Positions 1 through 9,299 of a stretch of DNA of 64,000 nucleotides are shown here, piece by piece. The notes beneath the pieces were generated by a model that worked only from the letters and a program-made list of their open reading frames with translations, ran no database searches and was not told where the DNA came from. Both the position numbers and the translations under genes were made by a program. Each line of letters starts with the position of its first letter. Positions within the stretch are counted from its first letter, which is position 1. Origin of the DNA: Bacteroidetes bacterium MED-G20 (GTDB taxonomy: Bacteria > Bacteroidota > Bacteroidia > Flavobacteriales_D > Parvicellaceae); assembly GCA_905182745.1 (NCBI GenBank), contig CAJJCR010000001.1:1-64000 (forward strand). The letters run 5' to 3'.

Positions 1-510
1 AAAACATTATATCTTATATCTCCAGCATCCCAATCGGCTGAATCTGGTTGCATTTTAACTACCATTGCATTTTTAAAGCCTGCTTTTTCAAAAGCTACAT
101 TCCATTGCAGAACCGCATCTTTAATTATGGGACGCCACTCTTTAGGAGTTGAATTTTCCATCCACCAAACAACAGGATTTACAGGTTCTGAAATCGCTGC
201 TGTTGGATCTTTTTTCTTAAGATTCCATCTGTGAACCAAGTCTCTATAGGGAGTTGAACTAGTTGAGGTCATATCTGTAACCTGAGTAGTAAAATAACCT
301 ACTCTTGGGTCGTCAACCAGGATTTCATAATCATTATCTGGCATTTCAATTAAGCTATGAAAAACCTTAATGCTTACGTTCCTCCCATCAGCAACAGCTC
401 TAGAACCTCCATTAAGGACATTAATTTTGGAATAAACATATTCAATTGCTAAGTCTGTATTTTTTGGATAATTTCTTATAGAGTTAATTTTTGTTTTCTC
501 TTTATTTAAG
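1..510 (-). pseudogene. Zinc metalloprotease (DUF5117 type), middle part, in a shifted frame and cut by the window edge
   Basis: Reading leftwards from about 510 there is an uninterrupted frame to the window edge that continues the protein whose N-terminus lies at 502-1098. The reading includes VDDPRVGYFTTQVTDM, TPYRDLVHRWNLKKKDP and DAGDIRYNV, all highly characteristic of the large secreted DUF5117/DUF4953 metzincin-like proteases of Bacteroidota. The catalytic zinc motif would lie beyond the window. The two halves are separated by a single extra base in an AAA run (505-507 on the plus strand, TTT), after which the upstream frame stops at once. I infer one gene with a one-base frameshift, either a true lesion or a sequence error. 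Family assignment is from remembered family sequences, not a search. Confidence 0.8.
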
Positions 511-1098
511 GTTGCCCAGAGTAAAAGCTGTAGGAGATTGTTTGGGATATCTTGGTGGTTTGATTTGAGAGAATGTTTCCTTTAGAAAAAGTTGGTCAGC
601 GTTTATTAAAAATAGCCCATCTTTCTTATTAATTCCCACTATTTTTAAACTTGCCAAAACTCCTTCACTCATGTTTGCAGAAGAGGATTTAGACAATGCA
701 CTTTCGGGATCAAAATAGGAAGAAGTATTTTGAACTATAAATTCTATTTTATTAAAATATTTTTCAATTTTAAAAACTTTAGACCCTCTATAAGATCCTC
801 TGTAGCTTCCTGCATCTAACACCCCATCTGCTATTTGACTAAAATAGATATATTCTTTTCCAATCTGATCTTGTTTTATAACCATCTTAATGGAGCCGTT
901 TACTGTATCTTGATACAAGTCAAATAATCCTTCAATTTTTTTTGATTTTTTAGTGACCTCACTAATTTTCTTAATTGCGTCTTTATCTTTTTTAGGCGCT
1001 TCGACTTTAGATTTTGACTTTTTGGAAGATTTTTTTTGCGGGAATACTACTGCTGAACTAAAAGCTAAAATTAGAACTAGAATGAAATATTTTTTCAT
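502..1098 (-). pseudogene. Zinc metalloprotease (DUF5117/DUF5118 type), N-terminal part
   Basis: This 198-residue open part carries the signal peptide and the N-terminal domains of the same protease. The open frame begins at 1134, but the ATG at 1098 is preferred because it starts directly with a signal peptide (MKKYFILVLILAFSSAVVF) followed by a Lys/Ser-rich linker. The section containing the YFSQIADGVLDAGSYRGSYR stretch matches the DUF5118/DUF5117 entry region. The frame ends with GNLK-stop at 502. Removing one A just before the stop gives GNLNKEKTK and joins it to the frame that continues to the left. These proteins are exported and often have T9SS or lipoprotein signals. As read here, the product would lack the catalytic domain. 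Confidence 0.75.
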
Positions 1099-1170
1099 GG
1101 GAATTAATTTTAAAAATTTCGCTAATTTATACAAAAACAGGAGACAATCTTTCGACTATCTCCCGCTAAG

Positions 1171-1254
1171 TACCCGAGGCGGGACTTGAACCCGCACGAC
1201 CAGATGGTCACAAGATTTTAAGTCTTGCGTGTCTACCAATTCCACCACTCGGGC
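1171..1254 (-). tRNA. tRNA-Leu (anticodon TAA)
   Basis: The reverse strand folds as a class II tRNA: acceptor GCCCGAG pairs with CTCGGGT (one G-U), the D-arm contains GGTAGACAC, the anticodon stem CAAGACT/AATCTTG frames TAA, there is a long variable arm, and the T-arm has GGTTCAAGTCC. The discriminator is A. The CCA tail is not encoded (the next bases read CTT). It lies 22 bases downstream of tRNA-Gly on the same strand, so the two are probably co-transcribed. Confidence 0.96.
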
Positions 1255-1276
1255 ATTTACTTATAAATAAGTAAAA

Positions 1277-1352
<76 letters not shown>

Positions 1353-1378
1353 ATCTACGTAAAAGAACAATTGGGTGC

Positions 1379-1386
1379 CAAAAATA
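1379..1386 (-). promoter_or_regulatory. Candidate -7 element for the tRNA-Gly/tRNA-Leu transcript
   Basis: On the minus strand this reads TATTTTTG, matching the Bacteroidota -7 consensus TAnnTTTG, 27 bases upstream of the tRNA-Gly 5' end. No good TTTG element is visible at the -33 spacing, so the call rests on one half of the promoter. Confidence 0.4.
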
Positions 1387-1414
1387 ATTAAATTTTAATA
1401 AAACCGATAGAAAA

Positions 1415-4021
1415 TTAACTACCTAATTTTTTTTTAATATCATTTAATAAAACTAAAGCCTCAACTGGCGTAAGAGAATTGACATCTAAATTTTCTATTT
1501 CATTCCTAATATCGCTTAAAATAGGATCATCTAACTGGAAAAAACTTAATTGTTGGTGGTCTTCATTTTCTAGTGTACTTATTTCTTTTTTAGTGTTTTG
1601 AGTTTTATCTAACTCTAAATTCTTTAATATTTTCTCTGCTTTGGAAATTATCTTTTGAGGCATTCCCGCAACTTTTGCGACATGAATACCAAAACTATGC
1701 TCGCTTCCTCCTTCAATTAATTTTCTAATGAAATGAATTTTTTTATCTATTTCTTTAACCGAGACATTGTAATTTTTAATCCTATTAAAGGTTTTAGTCA
1801 TATTATTTAGTTCGTGGTAATGAGTTGCAAACATGGTTTTTGGTTGTAATTTTGGGTTTTCATGTAAAAACTCTGCAATTGACCAAGCTATAGATATACC
1901 ATCGTAAGTGCTAGTGCCCCTTCCAATTTCATCTAATAAAATAAGACTTCGAGAAGAAATATTATTCATAATACTAGAAGTTTCATTCATTTCCACCATA
2001 AAAGTGGATTCGCCTGACGAAATATTATCATTTGCCCCAACCCTAGTAAATAATTTATCAATTACCCCAATATCTGCAGATTTAGCAGGAACAAAACAAC
2101 CTATTTGTGCCATTATTAATATTAAAGCTGTTTGCCTCAAAAGCGCAGATTTCCCACTCATATTTGGACCAGTAATCATCATTATTTGTTGTAGCTTATT
2201 ATCTAAAAATATATCATTTGGAATATATGACTCGCCAATTGGAAGAAACTGCTCAATAACAGGATGTCTACCATCTTTTATATCAATTTTTAGACCATCG
2301 CTAATTATAGGCTTAGAATAATTATTTATTTTAGAAACATGGGCTAATCCATGAATTACATCTAAATAAGCAATACGCTTTGCATTAAAAACTATATCCT
2401 CAATGTTTGGTAATACATCTTCAATAAGTTGTGAAAAAATCTCCGATTCTAACTTTAAGATTTTCTCTTCTGCACCAAGAATTTTCTCCTCATATATTTT
2501 TAATTCTTCTGTTACATATCTTTCTGCTGAAGTAAGCGTTTGTTTTCTAATCCACTGTTCAGGAACTTTGTCTTTGTGGGTGTTTCTAACTTCAATGAAA
2601 TAGCCAAAAACATTGTTAAATGCAATCTTTAAACTAGGAATACCAGTTTTTTCAATTTCTCTTTTTTGAATATCCAACAAAATAGATTTAGCATCTGAAA
2701 GTATATTTCTTAACTCGTCTAATTCATTGTGAAATCCGTCTTTTACTACTTGTCCCTTGCCAACGGCTATTGGAGCATCTTCATGAAGAACTTCTTCGAT
2801 TTTTTGAATCGTTTTTGAATTGTCCTTTAAATTATTAGCCCAGAAATTAAGTTGCTTTTGATTTAGAGACGATAATTTTTCTTTTACTGGAATAATTGAT
2901 TGTAATGATTTTTTAAGTTGATTTAGCTCTCTTGGAGAAGTTTTTAAAACAGCCAGCCTTGAAGACATTCTTTCTAAATCTCCAATCTCTTTAAATTGAC
3001 TTTTAATAAACTCAAAAAGTTCTGAATCATTAATGAAAAACTCTACCATTTCAAGTCTGTCTCGTATTTTTTCAGCTGAAATTAATGGAAATAAAAGCCA
3101 TTTTTTTAGCAGTCTTGCCCCCATAGCTGTTGAAGTCTGGTCTAGAACCTCTACCAAAGTATGGCCATTGTGGTTGGTAGAATATATTAGTTCCAAATTT
3201 GAAACAGTAAAATCATCCATCCACAAATGTTTGCCCTTTTCTATTCTCTGAATGCTTGCAACATGACTTGTATGATGATGTTCGGCAGTGGTAATGTAAT
3301 GAAGAACTGCACCAGCTGCTATAATAGCCAAATCCATATTTGAAATTCCAAAGCCTTTTAAAGACTTGGTTCCAAACTGTATATTTAATTTTTCTAGAGC
3401 AAAATCATTTTGAAAAACCCAATCGTCTAGCCTAAAAGTATAGGCCTTAGATTGGAGATTATCTTGAAAAAGTGAATGTTTATTTCTTGAATATAGAATT
3501 TCTGATGGGGAAAAATCATTTACTAATTTTGATATGTAATTAACATCCCCCTGGCCAACATAAAACTCTCCAGTAGAAATATCCAAAAAGGCAACACCAG
3601 CTTTGTCTTTGTGAAAACTAACAGCAGCAAGAAAATTATTGCCTTTGCTGTCTAATAATTGGTCGCTTAAAGCTATTCCTGGTGTCACCAGCTCTGTAAC
3701 CCCTCTTTTTACAATTTTTTTTCCTTTTGTTGGTTGTTCTAATTGATCACAAACTGCTACTCTATGACCAGCCTTTACTAATTTTGGCAAATAAGTTCCT
3801 ATAGAATGATGTGGAAATCCTGCCAACTCTATTTTGGAAGATCCGTTATTGCGAGCTGTTAGAGTTATTCCTAATACATTTGATGCTGTAATTGCATCTT
3901 TGCCAAAAGTCTCGTAAAAATCCCCTACTCTAAATAAAAGCAAAGCATCGGGATGCTTAGATTTGATGGAATTGTATTGTTTCATCAAAGGAGTTTCAGA
4001 TTTGGGTTTTACTTTTGACAT
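1415..4021 (-). CDS. mutS: DNA mismatch repair protein MutS
   Basis: MutS recognises mismatches and small loops and recruits MutL. The 868 residues match full-length bacterial MutS. Domain I near the N-terminus has the mismatch-wedging Phe-x-Glu motif (F35, E37 in RVGDFYETF). Connector, core/lever and clamp domains follow. The C-terminal ABC-type ATPase has Walker A GPNMSGKSA near residue 617, Walker B with the signature helix near 692-703 (LLDEIGRGTSTYDG), and the later FATHYHEL segment. The ATG at 4021 begins directly before the conserved TPLMKQY block. It is divergent from the SpoU methyltransferase gene, with only 72 bases between the starts. No mutL is present in the window. Confidence 0.98.
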   Translation of the reverse strand: MSKVKPKSETPLMKQYNSIKSKHPDALLLFRVGDFYETFGKDAITASNVLGITLTARNNGSSKIELAGFPHHSIGTYLPKLVKAGHRVAVCDQLEQPTKGKKIVKRGVTELVTPGIALSDQLLDSKGNNFLAAVSFHKDKAGVAFLDISTGEFYVGQGDVNYISKLVNDFSPSEILYSRNKHSLFQDNLQSKAYTFRLDDWVFQNDFALEKLNIQFGTKSLKGFGISNMDLAIIAAGAVLHYITTAEHHHTSHVASIQRIEKGKHLWMDDFTVSNLELIYSTNHNGHTLVEVLDQTSTAMGARLLKKWLLFPLISAEKIRDRLEMVEFFINDSELFEFIKSQFKEIGDLERMSSRLAVLKTSPRELNQLKKSLQSIIPVKEKLSSLNQKQLNFWANNLKDNSKTIQKIEEVLHEDAPIAVGKGQVVKDGFHNELDELRNILSDAKSILLDIQKREIEKTGIPSLKIAFNNVFGYFIEVRNTHKDKVPEQWIRKQTLTSAERYVTEELKIYEEKILGAEEKILKLESEIFSQLIEDVLPNIEDIVFNAKRIAYLDVIHGLAHVSKINNYSKPIISDGLKIDIKDGRHPVIEQFLPIGESYIPNDIFLDNKLQQIMMITGPNMSGKSALLRQTALILIMAQIGCFVPAKSADIGVIDKLFTRVGANDNISSGESTFMVEMNETSSIMNNISSRSLILLDEIGRGTSTYDGISIAWSIAEFLHENPKLQPKTMFATHYHELNNMTKTFNRIKNYNVSVKEIDKKIHFIRKLIEGGSEHSFGIHVAKVAGMPQKIISKAEKILKNLELDKTQNTKKEISTLENEDHQQLSFFQLDDPILSDIRNEIENLDVNSLTPVEALVLLNDIKKKLGS

Positions 4022-4052
4022 TTGGTCTTTAGGTCGTATCTAGATATGTTTG
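4021..4052 (+). promoter_or_regulatory. Bacteroidota-type promoter for the SpoU methyltransferase
   Basis: TTTG at 4021-4024 and TATGTTTG at 4045-4052 are separated by 20 bases, an exact fit to the TTTG-N19-21-TAnnTTTG consensus of Bacteroidota housekeeping promoters. Transcription would start near 4059, leaving a leader of about 35 bases before the ATG at 4094. The -33 element overlaps the mutS start region. Confidence 0.6.
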
Positions 4053-4093
4053 TAAAAATAAACTAAATGCGCATTTTAGCAAATTAACATTTA

Positions 4094-4624
4094 ATGAATA
4101 AAAAATTAAAACTAGAGGAACTAAATCGTTTAAGTGTTTTAGAATTTAAAGAGGTTGAGAAAGATCCTATAATAGTTTTATTGGACGATGTTAGAAGTCT
4201 TAACAATATTGGTTCTGTATTCAGGACCTGCGATGCAATGGGAGTAAAAAAAATGTATCTATGTGGAATCACTGGTCAACCTCCTCATAGAGAAATTAGA
4301 AAAACAGCAATCGGAGCTTCTGAAAGTGTAGACTGGGAGTATGAAAAAAATGCATCAGAAATATTAACAAAATATCGAGATTTAGACTATGAAATTATTG
4401 CTGTAGAGCAAACATCAAATTCTGTGTCTTTAGAAGAATACCAATTAACTAATAAGAAAATTCTTTTAATTTTTGGAAATGAAATAAATGGTGTTTCGCA
4501 AAAACTAATTGATTTATGCGATTTATCATTAGAAATCCCCCAATGGGGGACGAAACATTCTATGAATATTTCCGTAAGTATTGGAGTGGTTTTATGGAAT
4601 TTAAAAAAGCTTTTACTAAAATAA
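4094..4624 (+). CDS. TrmH/SpoU family RNA 2'-O-methyltransferase
   Basis: The 176-residue protein is a compact SpoU-type (SPOUT superfamily) enzyme that would methylate a ribose 2'-OH in tRNA or rRNA using S-adenosylmethionine. Motif 1 is visible as RSLNNIGSVFRTCDA (residues 34-48), motif 2 as LLIFGNEINGVS (124-135), and motif 3 as HSMNISVSIGVVLW (155-168), which form the knotted cofactor site. It lacks the N-terminal substrate-binding domain of RlmB, so it resembles the short TrmH-like proteins of Bacteroidota; the exact nucleotide target cannot be told. It has a good promoter of its own and is divergent from mutS. Confidence 0.9.
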   Translation: MNKKLKLEELNRLSVLEFKEVEKDPIIVLLDDVRSLNNIGSVFRTCDAMGVKKMYLCGITGQPPHREIRKTAIGASESVDWEYEKNASEILTKYRDLDYEIIAVEQTSNSVSLEEYQLTNKKILLIFGNEINGVSQKLIDLCDLSLEIPQWGTKHSMNISVSIGVVLWNLKKLLLK

Positions 4625-4641
4625 ATACCCTACTATTAAAT

Positions 4642-4681
4642 TATATTTGTTTTAATTTAAAATTGAAATAAATTATATTTG
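4642..4681 (+). promoter_or_regulatory. Two candidate -7 elements upstream of the DUF6089-like gene
   Basis: TATATTTG occurs at 4642-4649 and again at 4674-4681, both matching TAnnTTTG. Use of the second would start transcription at or next to the TTG start codon at 4689, giving an almost leaderless message. Neither has a TTTG at ideal -33 spacing, so these are candidates only. Confidence 0.35.
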
Positions 4682-4688
4682 CTGATAT

Positions 4689-5894
4689 TTGAAAAATTAC
4701 ATTCATATAGTTCTGTTTTTTATATTTATTCCGACTGTTTATAACGCACAGTATTACAATAGGAATTCATACAAAACTAAAAGACACGAAATTGACTTTG
4801 GGATAGGAGGATCAAGTTGCCTAACAGATATTGGTGGTGGTGGTGCCCCAGAAAATAGTTTATTTACAGGGAATATATTTGGTGACCAGCCAATTGCTAG
4901 ATCCTTCTTGTTTGACTTAAACATCCAAACAACAAGTTTTGCAACTAATTTTTCTTACTTGTACCATCTAAAAAGTAAATTAGCTCTACGATTAAGTTTA
5001 TCCTATGCTAAAGTCTCAGGTGATGACACATATTCTGGAGACTTCTTTAGAAGAAATAGAGCATTGAACTTTAACACAACTATAGCTGAAGGAAGTGGAA
5101 TAATAGAGTTTACTTTAGTTCCTGAAAAAGTCGGTAATAAATACAATTTAAAAAACAAGTACGGTAAGAGTATTGGAGCTAAAAATCCTGTAGGCTTTGG
5201 TTTGTATATTTTCGCAGGCTTTGGCGGATTTTATTACGAGCCATATGGCACCAATAAATTTCTAAATTCTGACACTGTAAATGTTGGTAATGGCCAAAAA
5301 TATAAACTTAGAGAACTCCATACAGAAGGGCAAGGGTTTGAAGGGGGGCCTGCAATGTTTTCTGAAGAAGTTACAGGAATAAAACACCAAACTTACAAAC
5401 CATTTGCAATTTGCATTCCATTTGGATTTGGCATAAAAAAAGCATTTCATACTACTGCTGGAATTAAATTAGAGGCGAGCTATAGATTTACAAATACGGA
5501 TTACCTAGACGATGCAAGCACCTTTTATTATGATAAAGATAAACTTAGAGAGGAGATGACAATACTTGGTGGGTCGGAATTAGCACAAAGCGCATATATA
5601 ATGTCTGGGACTCAGACTGGCGCTGAATATTTATATATAGGTTATGCTCCATTTGATGTAAATGGCACACCTATTTATCCAACTAATTCGATACCGGCAT
5701 CAGACCTTGGTGGAACTAACCCTTATAGGGCCACAAGAACTCGGACTGAGCCAGGCCATGAAAGAGGAGGGCCAAATTACAACGACAGCTACATGTTTTT
5801 AACTTTAACAGTTTATAAAAAATTAACCAATACTCCAAAAACTATGAGGATTGCTAATTCGGGGTCAAGAAGGAAGATAAAAGCTTCTTTTTAA
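4689..5894 (+). CDS. DUF6089-like outer-membrane beta-barrel protein
   Basis: The 401-residue protein has an N-terminal signal peptide (hydrophobic residues 4-19, cleavage near YNAQYY) and then alternating aromatic and polar strands typical of a Bacteroidota outer-membrane barrel. The start HEIDFGIGGSSCLTDIGGGG resembles the DUF6089 family, which includes the T9SS-associated PorG. The gene starts with TTG, chosen because the signal peptide begins there and no in-frame ATG precedes the mature region. It is longer than many DUF6089 members because of loops in the second half (residues 270-350). A specific T9SS role is only a possibility. It stands alone between the SpoU gene and the aromatic degradation run. 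Confidence 0.65.
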   Translation: MKNYIHIVLFFIFIPTVYNAQYYNRNSYKTKRHEIDFGIGGSSCLTDIGGGGAPENSLFTGNIFGDQPIARSFLFDLNIQTTSFATNFSYLYHLKSKLALRLSLSYAKVSGDDTYSGDFFRRNRALNFNTTIAEGSGIIEFTLVPEKVGNKYNLKNKYGKSIGAKNPVGFGLYIFAGFGGFYYEPYGTNKFLNSDTVNVGNGQKYKLRELHTEGQGFEGGPAMFSEEVTGIKHQTYKPFAICIPFGFGIKKAFHTTAGIKLEASYRFTNTDYLDDASTFYYDKDKLREEMTILGGSELAQSAYIMSGTQTGAEYLYIGYAPFDVNGTPIYPTNSIPASDLGGTNPYRATRTRTEPGHERGGPNYNDSYMFLTLTVYKKLTNTPKTMRIANSGSRRKIKASF

Positions 5895-5931
5895 CAATTA
5901 TTTATTTTCTTTTATGCGATTGCAACCTCCT

Positions 5932-5960
5932 ATTCAATAACTTTTTTTATCTTATTGAAT
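5932..5960. promoter_or_regulatory. Inverted repeat upstream of the homogentisate dioxygenase gene
   Basis: ATTCAATAA (5932-5940) and TTATTGAAT (5952-5960) are perfect 9-base inverted repeats separated by 11 bases, centred about 30 bases before the ATG at 5976. The T-run is in the loop rather than after the stem, so this is not a normal intrinsic terminator. A regulator-binding operator for the aromatic catabolism run is one reading. In such AT-rich DNA, chance is another. Confidence 0.35.
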
Positions 5961-5975
5961 TGTAAATAATTTTTT

Positions 5976-7133
5976 ATGCCTAGATACCATAAGGTTGGTA
6001 ATATTCCCCACAAAAGACACACTGTATTCAAAAATGGTGGTAATAAAATTCATTACGAGCAACTTTTTGGAACAATAGGCTTTGAAGGAATGTCGTCTCT
6101 ATTATACCACATTCATCCTCCTACAGAAGTAAAAGAAATATTAAATAAAATAGATATTTCTCCGAAAATCGCTGTAAACAATAATATGCAAATGAGAGGA
6201 TTTAAAGGTTTTGCAATTGATGAAAAATCTGATTTTCTAAAATCTAGGGTTCCTGTATTAACCAATTCTGACGTGAACCTACATTTAGCAAATCCTAGCG
6301 AAAACTCTAAATATTTTTTTTATAAAAATGTAGATGCAGATGAAGTGGTATTCATTCATAAAGGAGAAGGAGTTTTAAGAACCCCATTAGGGAAAATAGA
6401 GTTTGGAAGTGGGGATTATTTAGTAATTCCAAGAGGAATGATTTATAAAATGGATTTTAAAGACAATGATAATAGACATTTTATAATTGAGTCTTCTCAC
6501 CCTATATATACCCCCAAAAAATACAGAAACTGGTTTGGGCAACTTTTAGAGCATTCCCCATATTGTGAAAGAGACATAAGAGTTCCTAAAGAACTAGAAA
6601 CCCATGATGAAAAAGGCGAATTCTTAATTAAAATTAAAAAAGAAGGGTTTTTATACGATTACATATACGGATCTCATCCCTTTGATGTAGTTGGTTGGGA
6701 TGGATACAATTATCCTTATGCATTTTCTATTCACGACTTTGAGCCAATTACAGGTAGGGTACATCAACCGCCTCCAGTTCATCAAACTTTTGAAACACCG
6801 GCTTTTGTTATATGTTCCTTTTGTCCTAGAATGTATGATTACCATCCCGAAGCAATTCCTGCGCCCTACAACCATAGCAATATAGACTCTGATGAAGTTC
6901 TATATTATGTAGACGGCGATTTTATGAGCAGAAACGATATTGAAATAGGGCAAATAACCTTACATCCTTCAGGAATTCCACATGGGCCACATCCAGGAGC
7001 ATACGAAAGAAGTATTGGCAAAAAATCTACGGAAGAATTGGCAGTTATGGTAGATACATTTAAGCCTCTAAAACTAACCGAACAAGCTTTAAAAATTGAA
7101 ATTAAAGAATATTATAAATCTTGGATGCATTAG
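5976..7133 (+). CDS. hmgA: Homogentisate 1,2-dioxygenase
   Basis: This Fe(II) enzyme opens the homogentisate ring to maleylacetoacetate in tyrosine and phenylalanine breakdown. The 385 residues show the cupin fold with N-terminal YHKVGNIPHKRHT and the conserved GDYLVIPRGMIYKM segment. The iron ligands are expected in HSNIDSDEVLYYVDG (His and Glu, about residues 299-305) and in HPSGIPHGPHPG (about 330-341). It is slightly shorter than the 430-450 residue proteobacterial and animal enzymes, in line with what I recall of Bacteroidota versions. It is first in a same-strand run, 12 bases before hppD, which supplies its substrate. Confidence 0.94.
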   Translation: MPRYHKVGNIPHKRHTVFKNGGNKIHYEQLFGTIGFEGMSSLLYHIHPPTEVKEILNKIDISPKIAVNNNMQMRGFKGFAIDEKSDFLKSRVPVLTNSDVNLHLANPSENSKYFFYKNVDADEVVFIHKGEGVLRTPLGKIEFGSGDYLVIPRGMIYKMDFKDNDNRHFIIESSHPIYTPKKYRNWFGQLLEHSPYCERDIRVPKELETHDEKGEFLIKIKKEGFLYDYIYGSHPFDVVGWDGYNYPYAFSIHDFEPITGRVHQPPPVHQTFETPAFVICSFCPRMYDYHPEAIPAPYNHSNIDSDEVLYYVDGDFMSRNDIEIGQITLHPSGIPHGPHPGAYERSIGKKSTEELAVMVDTFKPLKLTEQALKIEIKEYYKSWMH

Positions 7134-7145
7134 TCTTTAAACTAA

Positions 7146-8306
7146 ATGAAAAAAGAATTAAAAAACACCGAATATAGCCTAGAAAAAATCTTTAAAGAAG
7201 CCAAAGATTTTTTACCTCTTTTAGGGACAGATTATATTGAATTTTATGTTGGAAATGCCAAACAAGCAGCCCATTTTTATAAAACAGCATTTGGCTTTCA
7301 GTCACTTGCCTATGCCGGCCTAGAAACGGGATTAAAGGACCGTGTTTCTTATGTATTAAAACAAGATAAAATTAGAATAGTTCTAACCACAGCCCTAAAT
7401 AGCAAATCAGCAATTGGTGAACATGTAAAAAAGCACGGAGATGGAGTAAAAGTAATAGCGCTTTGGGTCGATGATGCAAAAAAAGCTTACGAGGAAACCA
7501 TTAAAAGAGGAGCAAAATCTTATTTAAAGCCAGTTACGGAAAGTGATGAATTTGGAGAAGTTGTAAAATCTGGAATTTTCACTTATGGTGAAACAGTACA
7601 TTTATTTATCGAACGCAAGAATTATAAAGGAGACTTTCTTCCTGGATTTATCAAATGGAAGTCCGAGTATAATCCTAGCTCAGTGGGGCTTAAATTTGTA
7701 GATCATATGGTTGGAAATGTTGGATGGGGGGAAATGAATACTTGGGTAAAGTGGTACGAGGAAGTTATGGGTTTTGTAAACTTCTTATCCTTTGACGACA
7801 AGCAGATTCATACTGAATATTCAGCATTAATGAGTAAAGTGATGAGTAATGGAAATGGTAGAATTAAATTTCCGTTGAATGAACCAGCCAAGGGAAAAAA
7901 GAAATCACAAATTGAAGAATATTTAGACTTTTACGAAAGTCCCGGGGTTCAACATATTGCTATTGCAACAGATGATATTATTCAGACTGTAAGAAAATTA
8001 AGAACAAGAGGAATTGAGTTTCTATCTGCACCACCAAAAGAATATTACACTGCAATTCCTTCAAGGTTAGGAGAGCATATGAAAATAATGAATGAAAATA
8101 TTGATGAACTTGAAGAATTAGCCATTTTAGTGGACGCTGATGAAGAAGGGTATCTTTTACAAATTTTCACTAAACCAGTAGAAGATAGGCCCACCTTGTT
8201 TTTTGAAATTATTCAAAGAATGGGAGCTAAAGGCTTTGGAGCAGGAAATTTTAAAGCTTTATTTGAATCTATTGAAAGAGAGCAACAAAATAGAGGAACA
8301 CTATAA
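7146..8306 (+). CDS. hppD: 4-hydroxyphenylpyruvate dioxygenase
   Basis: The enzyme converts 4-hydroxyphenylpyruvate, the transamination product of tyrosine, to homogentisate, using Fe(II) and O2 with loss of CO2. The 386-residue protein has two vicinal-oxygen-chelate (glyoxalase-like) halves. The iron ligands expected from the family are His near 186 (FVDHMVGNV), His near 270 (GVQHIAIATDD) and Glu near 353 (LFFEIIQRMG). The C-terminal GFGAGNFKALFESIEREQ helix that closes the active site is intact. It sits directly after hmgA and three bases before the tryptophan dioxygenase gene, so the genes are probably one operon. Confidence 0.95.
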   Translation: MKKELKNTEYSLEKIFKEAKDFLPLLGTDYIEFYVGNAKQAAHFYKTAFGFQSLAYAGLETGLKDRVSYVLKQDKIRIVLTTALNSKSAIGEHVKKHGDGVKVIALWVDDAKKAYEETIKRGAKSYLKPVTESDEFGEVVKSGIFTYGETVHLFIERKNYKGDFLPGFIKWKSEYNPSSVGLKFVDHMVGNVGWGEMNTWVKWYEEVMGFVNFLSFDDKQIHTEYSALMSKVMSNGNGRIKFPLNEPAKGKKKSQIEEYLDFYESPGVQHIAIATDDIIQTVRKLRTRGIEFLSAPPKEYYTAIPSRLGEHMKIMNENIDELEELAILVDADEEGYLLQIFTKPVEDRPTLFFEIIQRMGAKGFGAGNFKALFESIEREQQNRGTL

Positions 8307-8309
8307 TAA

Positions 8310-9299
8310 ATGGACAGCAAATTAAATAAAGATACTTTAAAAGCTCTTTCAGATAAAGGGCTCAACACGGATGTTTATCTAGAAGGAATTCAAAGTGCAA
8401 AGCCACTAACCTACTGGGATTATATTCAACCGGAAGCATTATTGAACCTTCAAGTCCAAAGAACGGATTTACCGGACGAAATGGTTTTTATTGTATACCA
8501 TCAAATCAATGAATTACTATTTAAGATGATTCTATGGGAAATTGAACAATTGGCGTTTTGTAAAAAGCTAACATCCAAGTTTTTTTCAGAAAGATTAGAA
8601 AGGATTAGTCGATACTTTGATATGCTGTGTAGTTCCTTTAGGATTATGAAAGATGGAATGGACTTGGAACAATATATGAAGTTCAGAAAAACATTAGCTC
8701 CTGCTAGTGGCTTTCAAAGTGCTCAATATAGAATGATTGAATTTGCTAGTACTGATCTAATAAACTTAATTGACTACAGATTTAGAAAAACAATTAATAG
8801 AAATACACCATTTCAACATGCTTTTGAACACTTATATTGGCAAGCGGCTGGGAAAAATCATGAAACTGGAGAAAAAAGTCCGATGATTCGTCTTTTTGAA
8901 GAAAAATATTTGGATGATTTTATTGGTTTTATGAAAAAATACAACAATAAGAACCTTTGGTGTCTTTATGACAATCTTCCTGAAAAGGATAAAAGCGATT
9001 TAAAACTTTTAAATTCTATGAGACATTTTGACCATACAGTAAATGTAAAATGGGTAATGGAGCATTACAATACTGCTTCAAAGTATTTAGATGGAGCCCA
9101 AAAGAATGAGAAGGCAACGGGAGGGAGTGACTGGAAAAAATATATGCATCCTAAGTATCAAAAAAGAACATTTTTTCCAAAATTATGGACCAAAGATGAA
9201 ATTGAAAATTGGGGTGAACAAAACCTAGAAAGTCATGAAATACTTAGTAATTTTAAACGAATTAGAAATTTGAGCTATGGAAAACGAAAGAAAACTTGA
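8310..9299 (+). CDS. kynA: Tryptophan 2,3-dioxygenase
   Basis: This haem enzyme opens the indole ring of L-tryptophan to N-formylkynurenine, the first step of the kynurenine pathway. The 329 residues are all-helical and carry the family signature [17 protein letters not shown], the [18 protein letters not shown] helix in the haem region, and the substrate-loop [14 protein letters not shown] at about 269-282. Length and ending match the Bacteroidota subgroup. Its last 23 bases overlap the start of paaA, suggesting translational coupling. No kynureninase or kynurenine 3-monooxygenase is present in this window. Confidence 0.93.
   Translation: MDSKLNKDTLKALSDKGLNTDVYLEGIQSAKPLTYWDYIQPEALLNLQVQRTDLPDEMVFIVYHQINELLFKMILWEIEQLAFCKKLTSKFFSERLERISRYFDMLCSSFRIMKDGMDLEQYMKFRKTLAPASGFQSAQYRMIEFASTDLINLIDYRFRKTINRNTPFQHAFEHLYWQAAGKNHETGEKSPMIRLFEEKYLDDFIGFMKKYNNKNLWCLYDNLPEKDKSDLKLLNSMRHFDHTVNVKWVMEHYNTASKYLDGAQKNEKATGGSDWKKYMHPKYQKRTFFPKLWTKDEIENWGEQNLESHEILSNFKRIRNLSYGKRKKT

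Noticed and set aside
953-1189. Plus-strand open frame of 78 residues across the protease N-terminus and tRNA-Leu
   Set aside because: It lies antisense to the protease signal-peptide region and runs into the tRNA gene. No family signal.
1908-2321. 137-residue open frame antisense to mutS
   Set aside because: It is a shadow of the conserved MutS ATPase domain. Composition follows the opposite strand and there is no start context.
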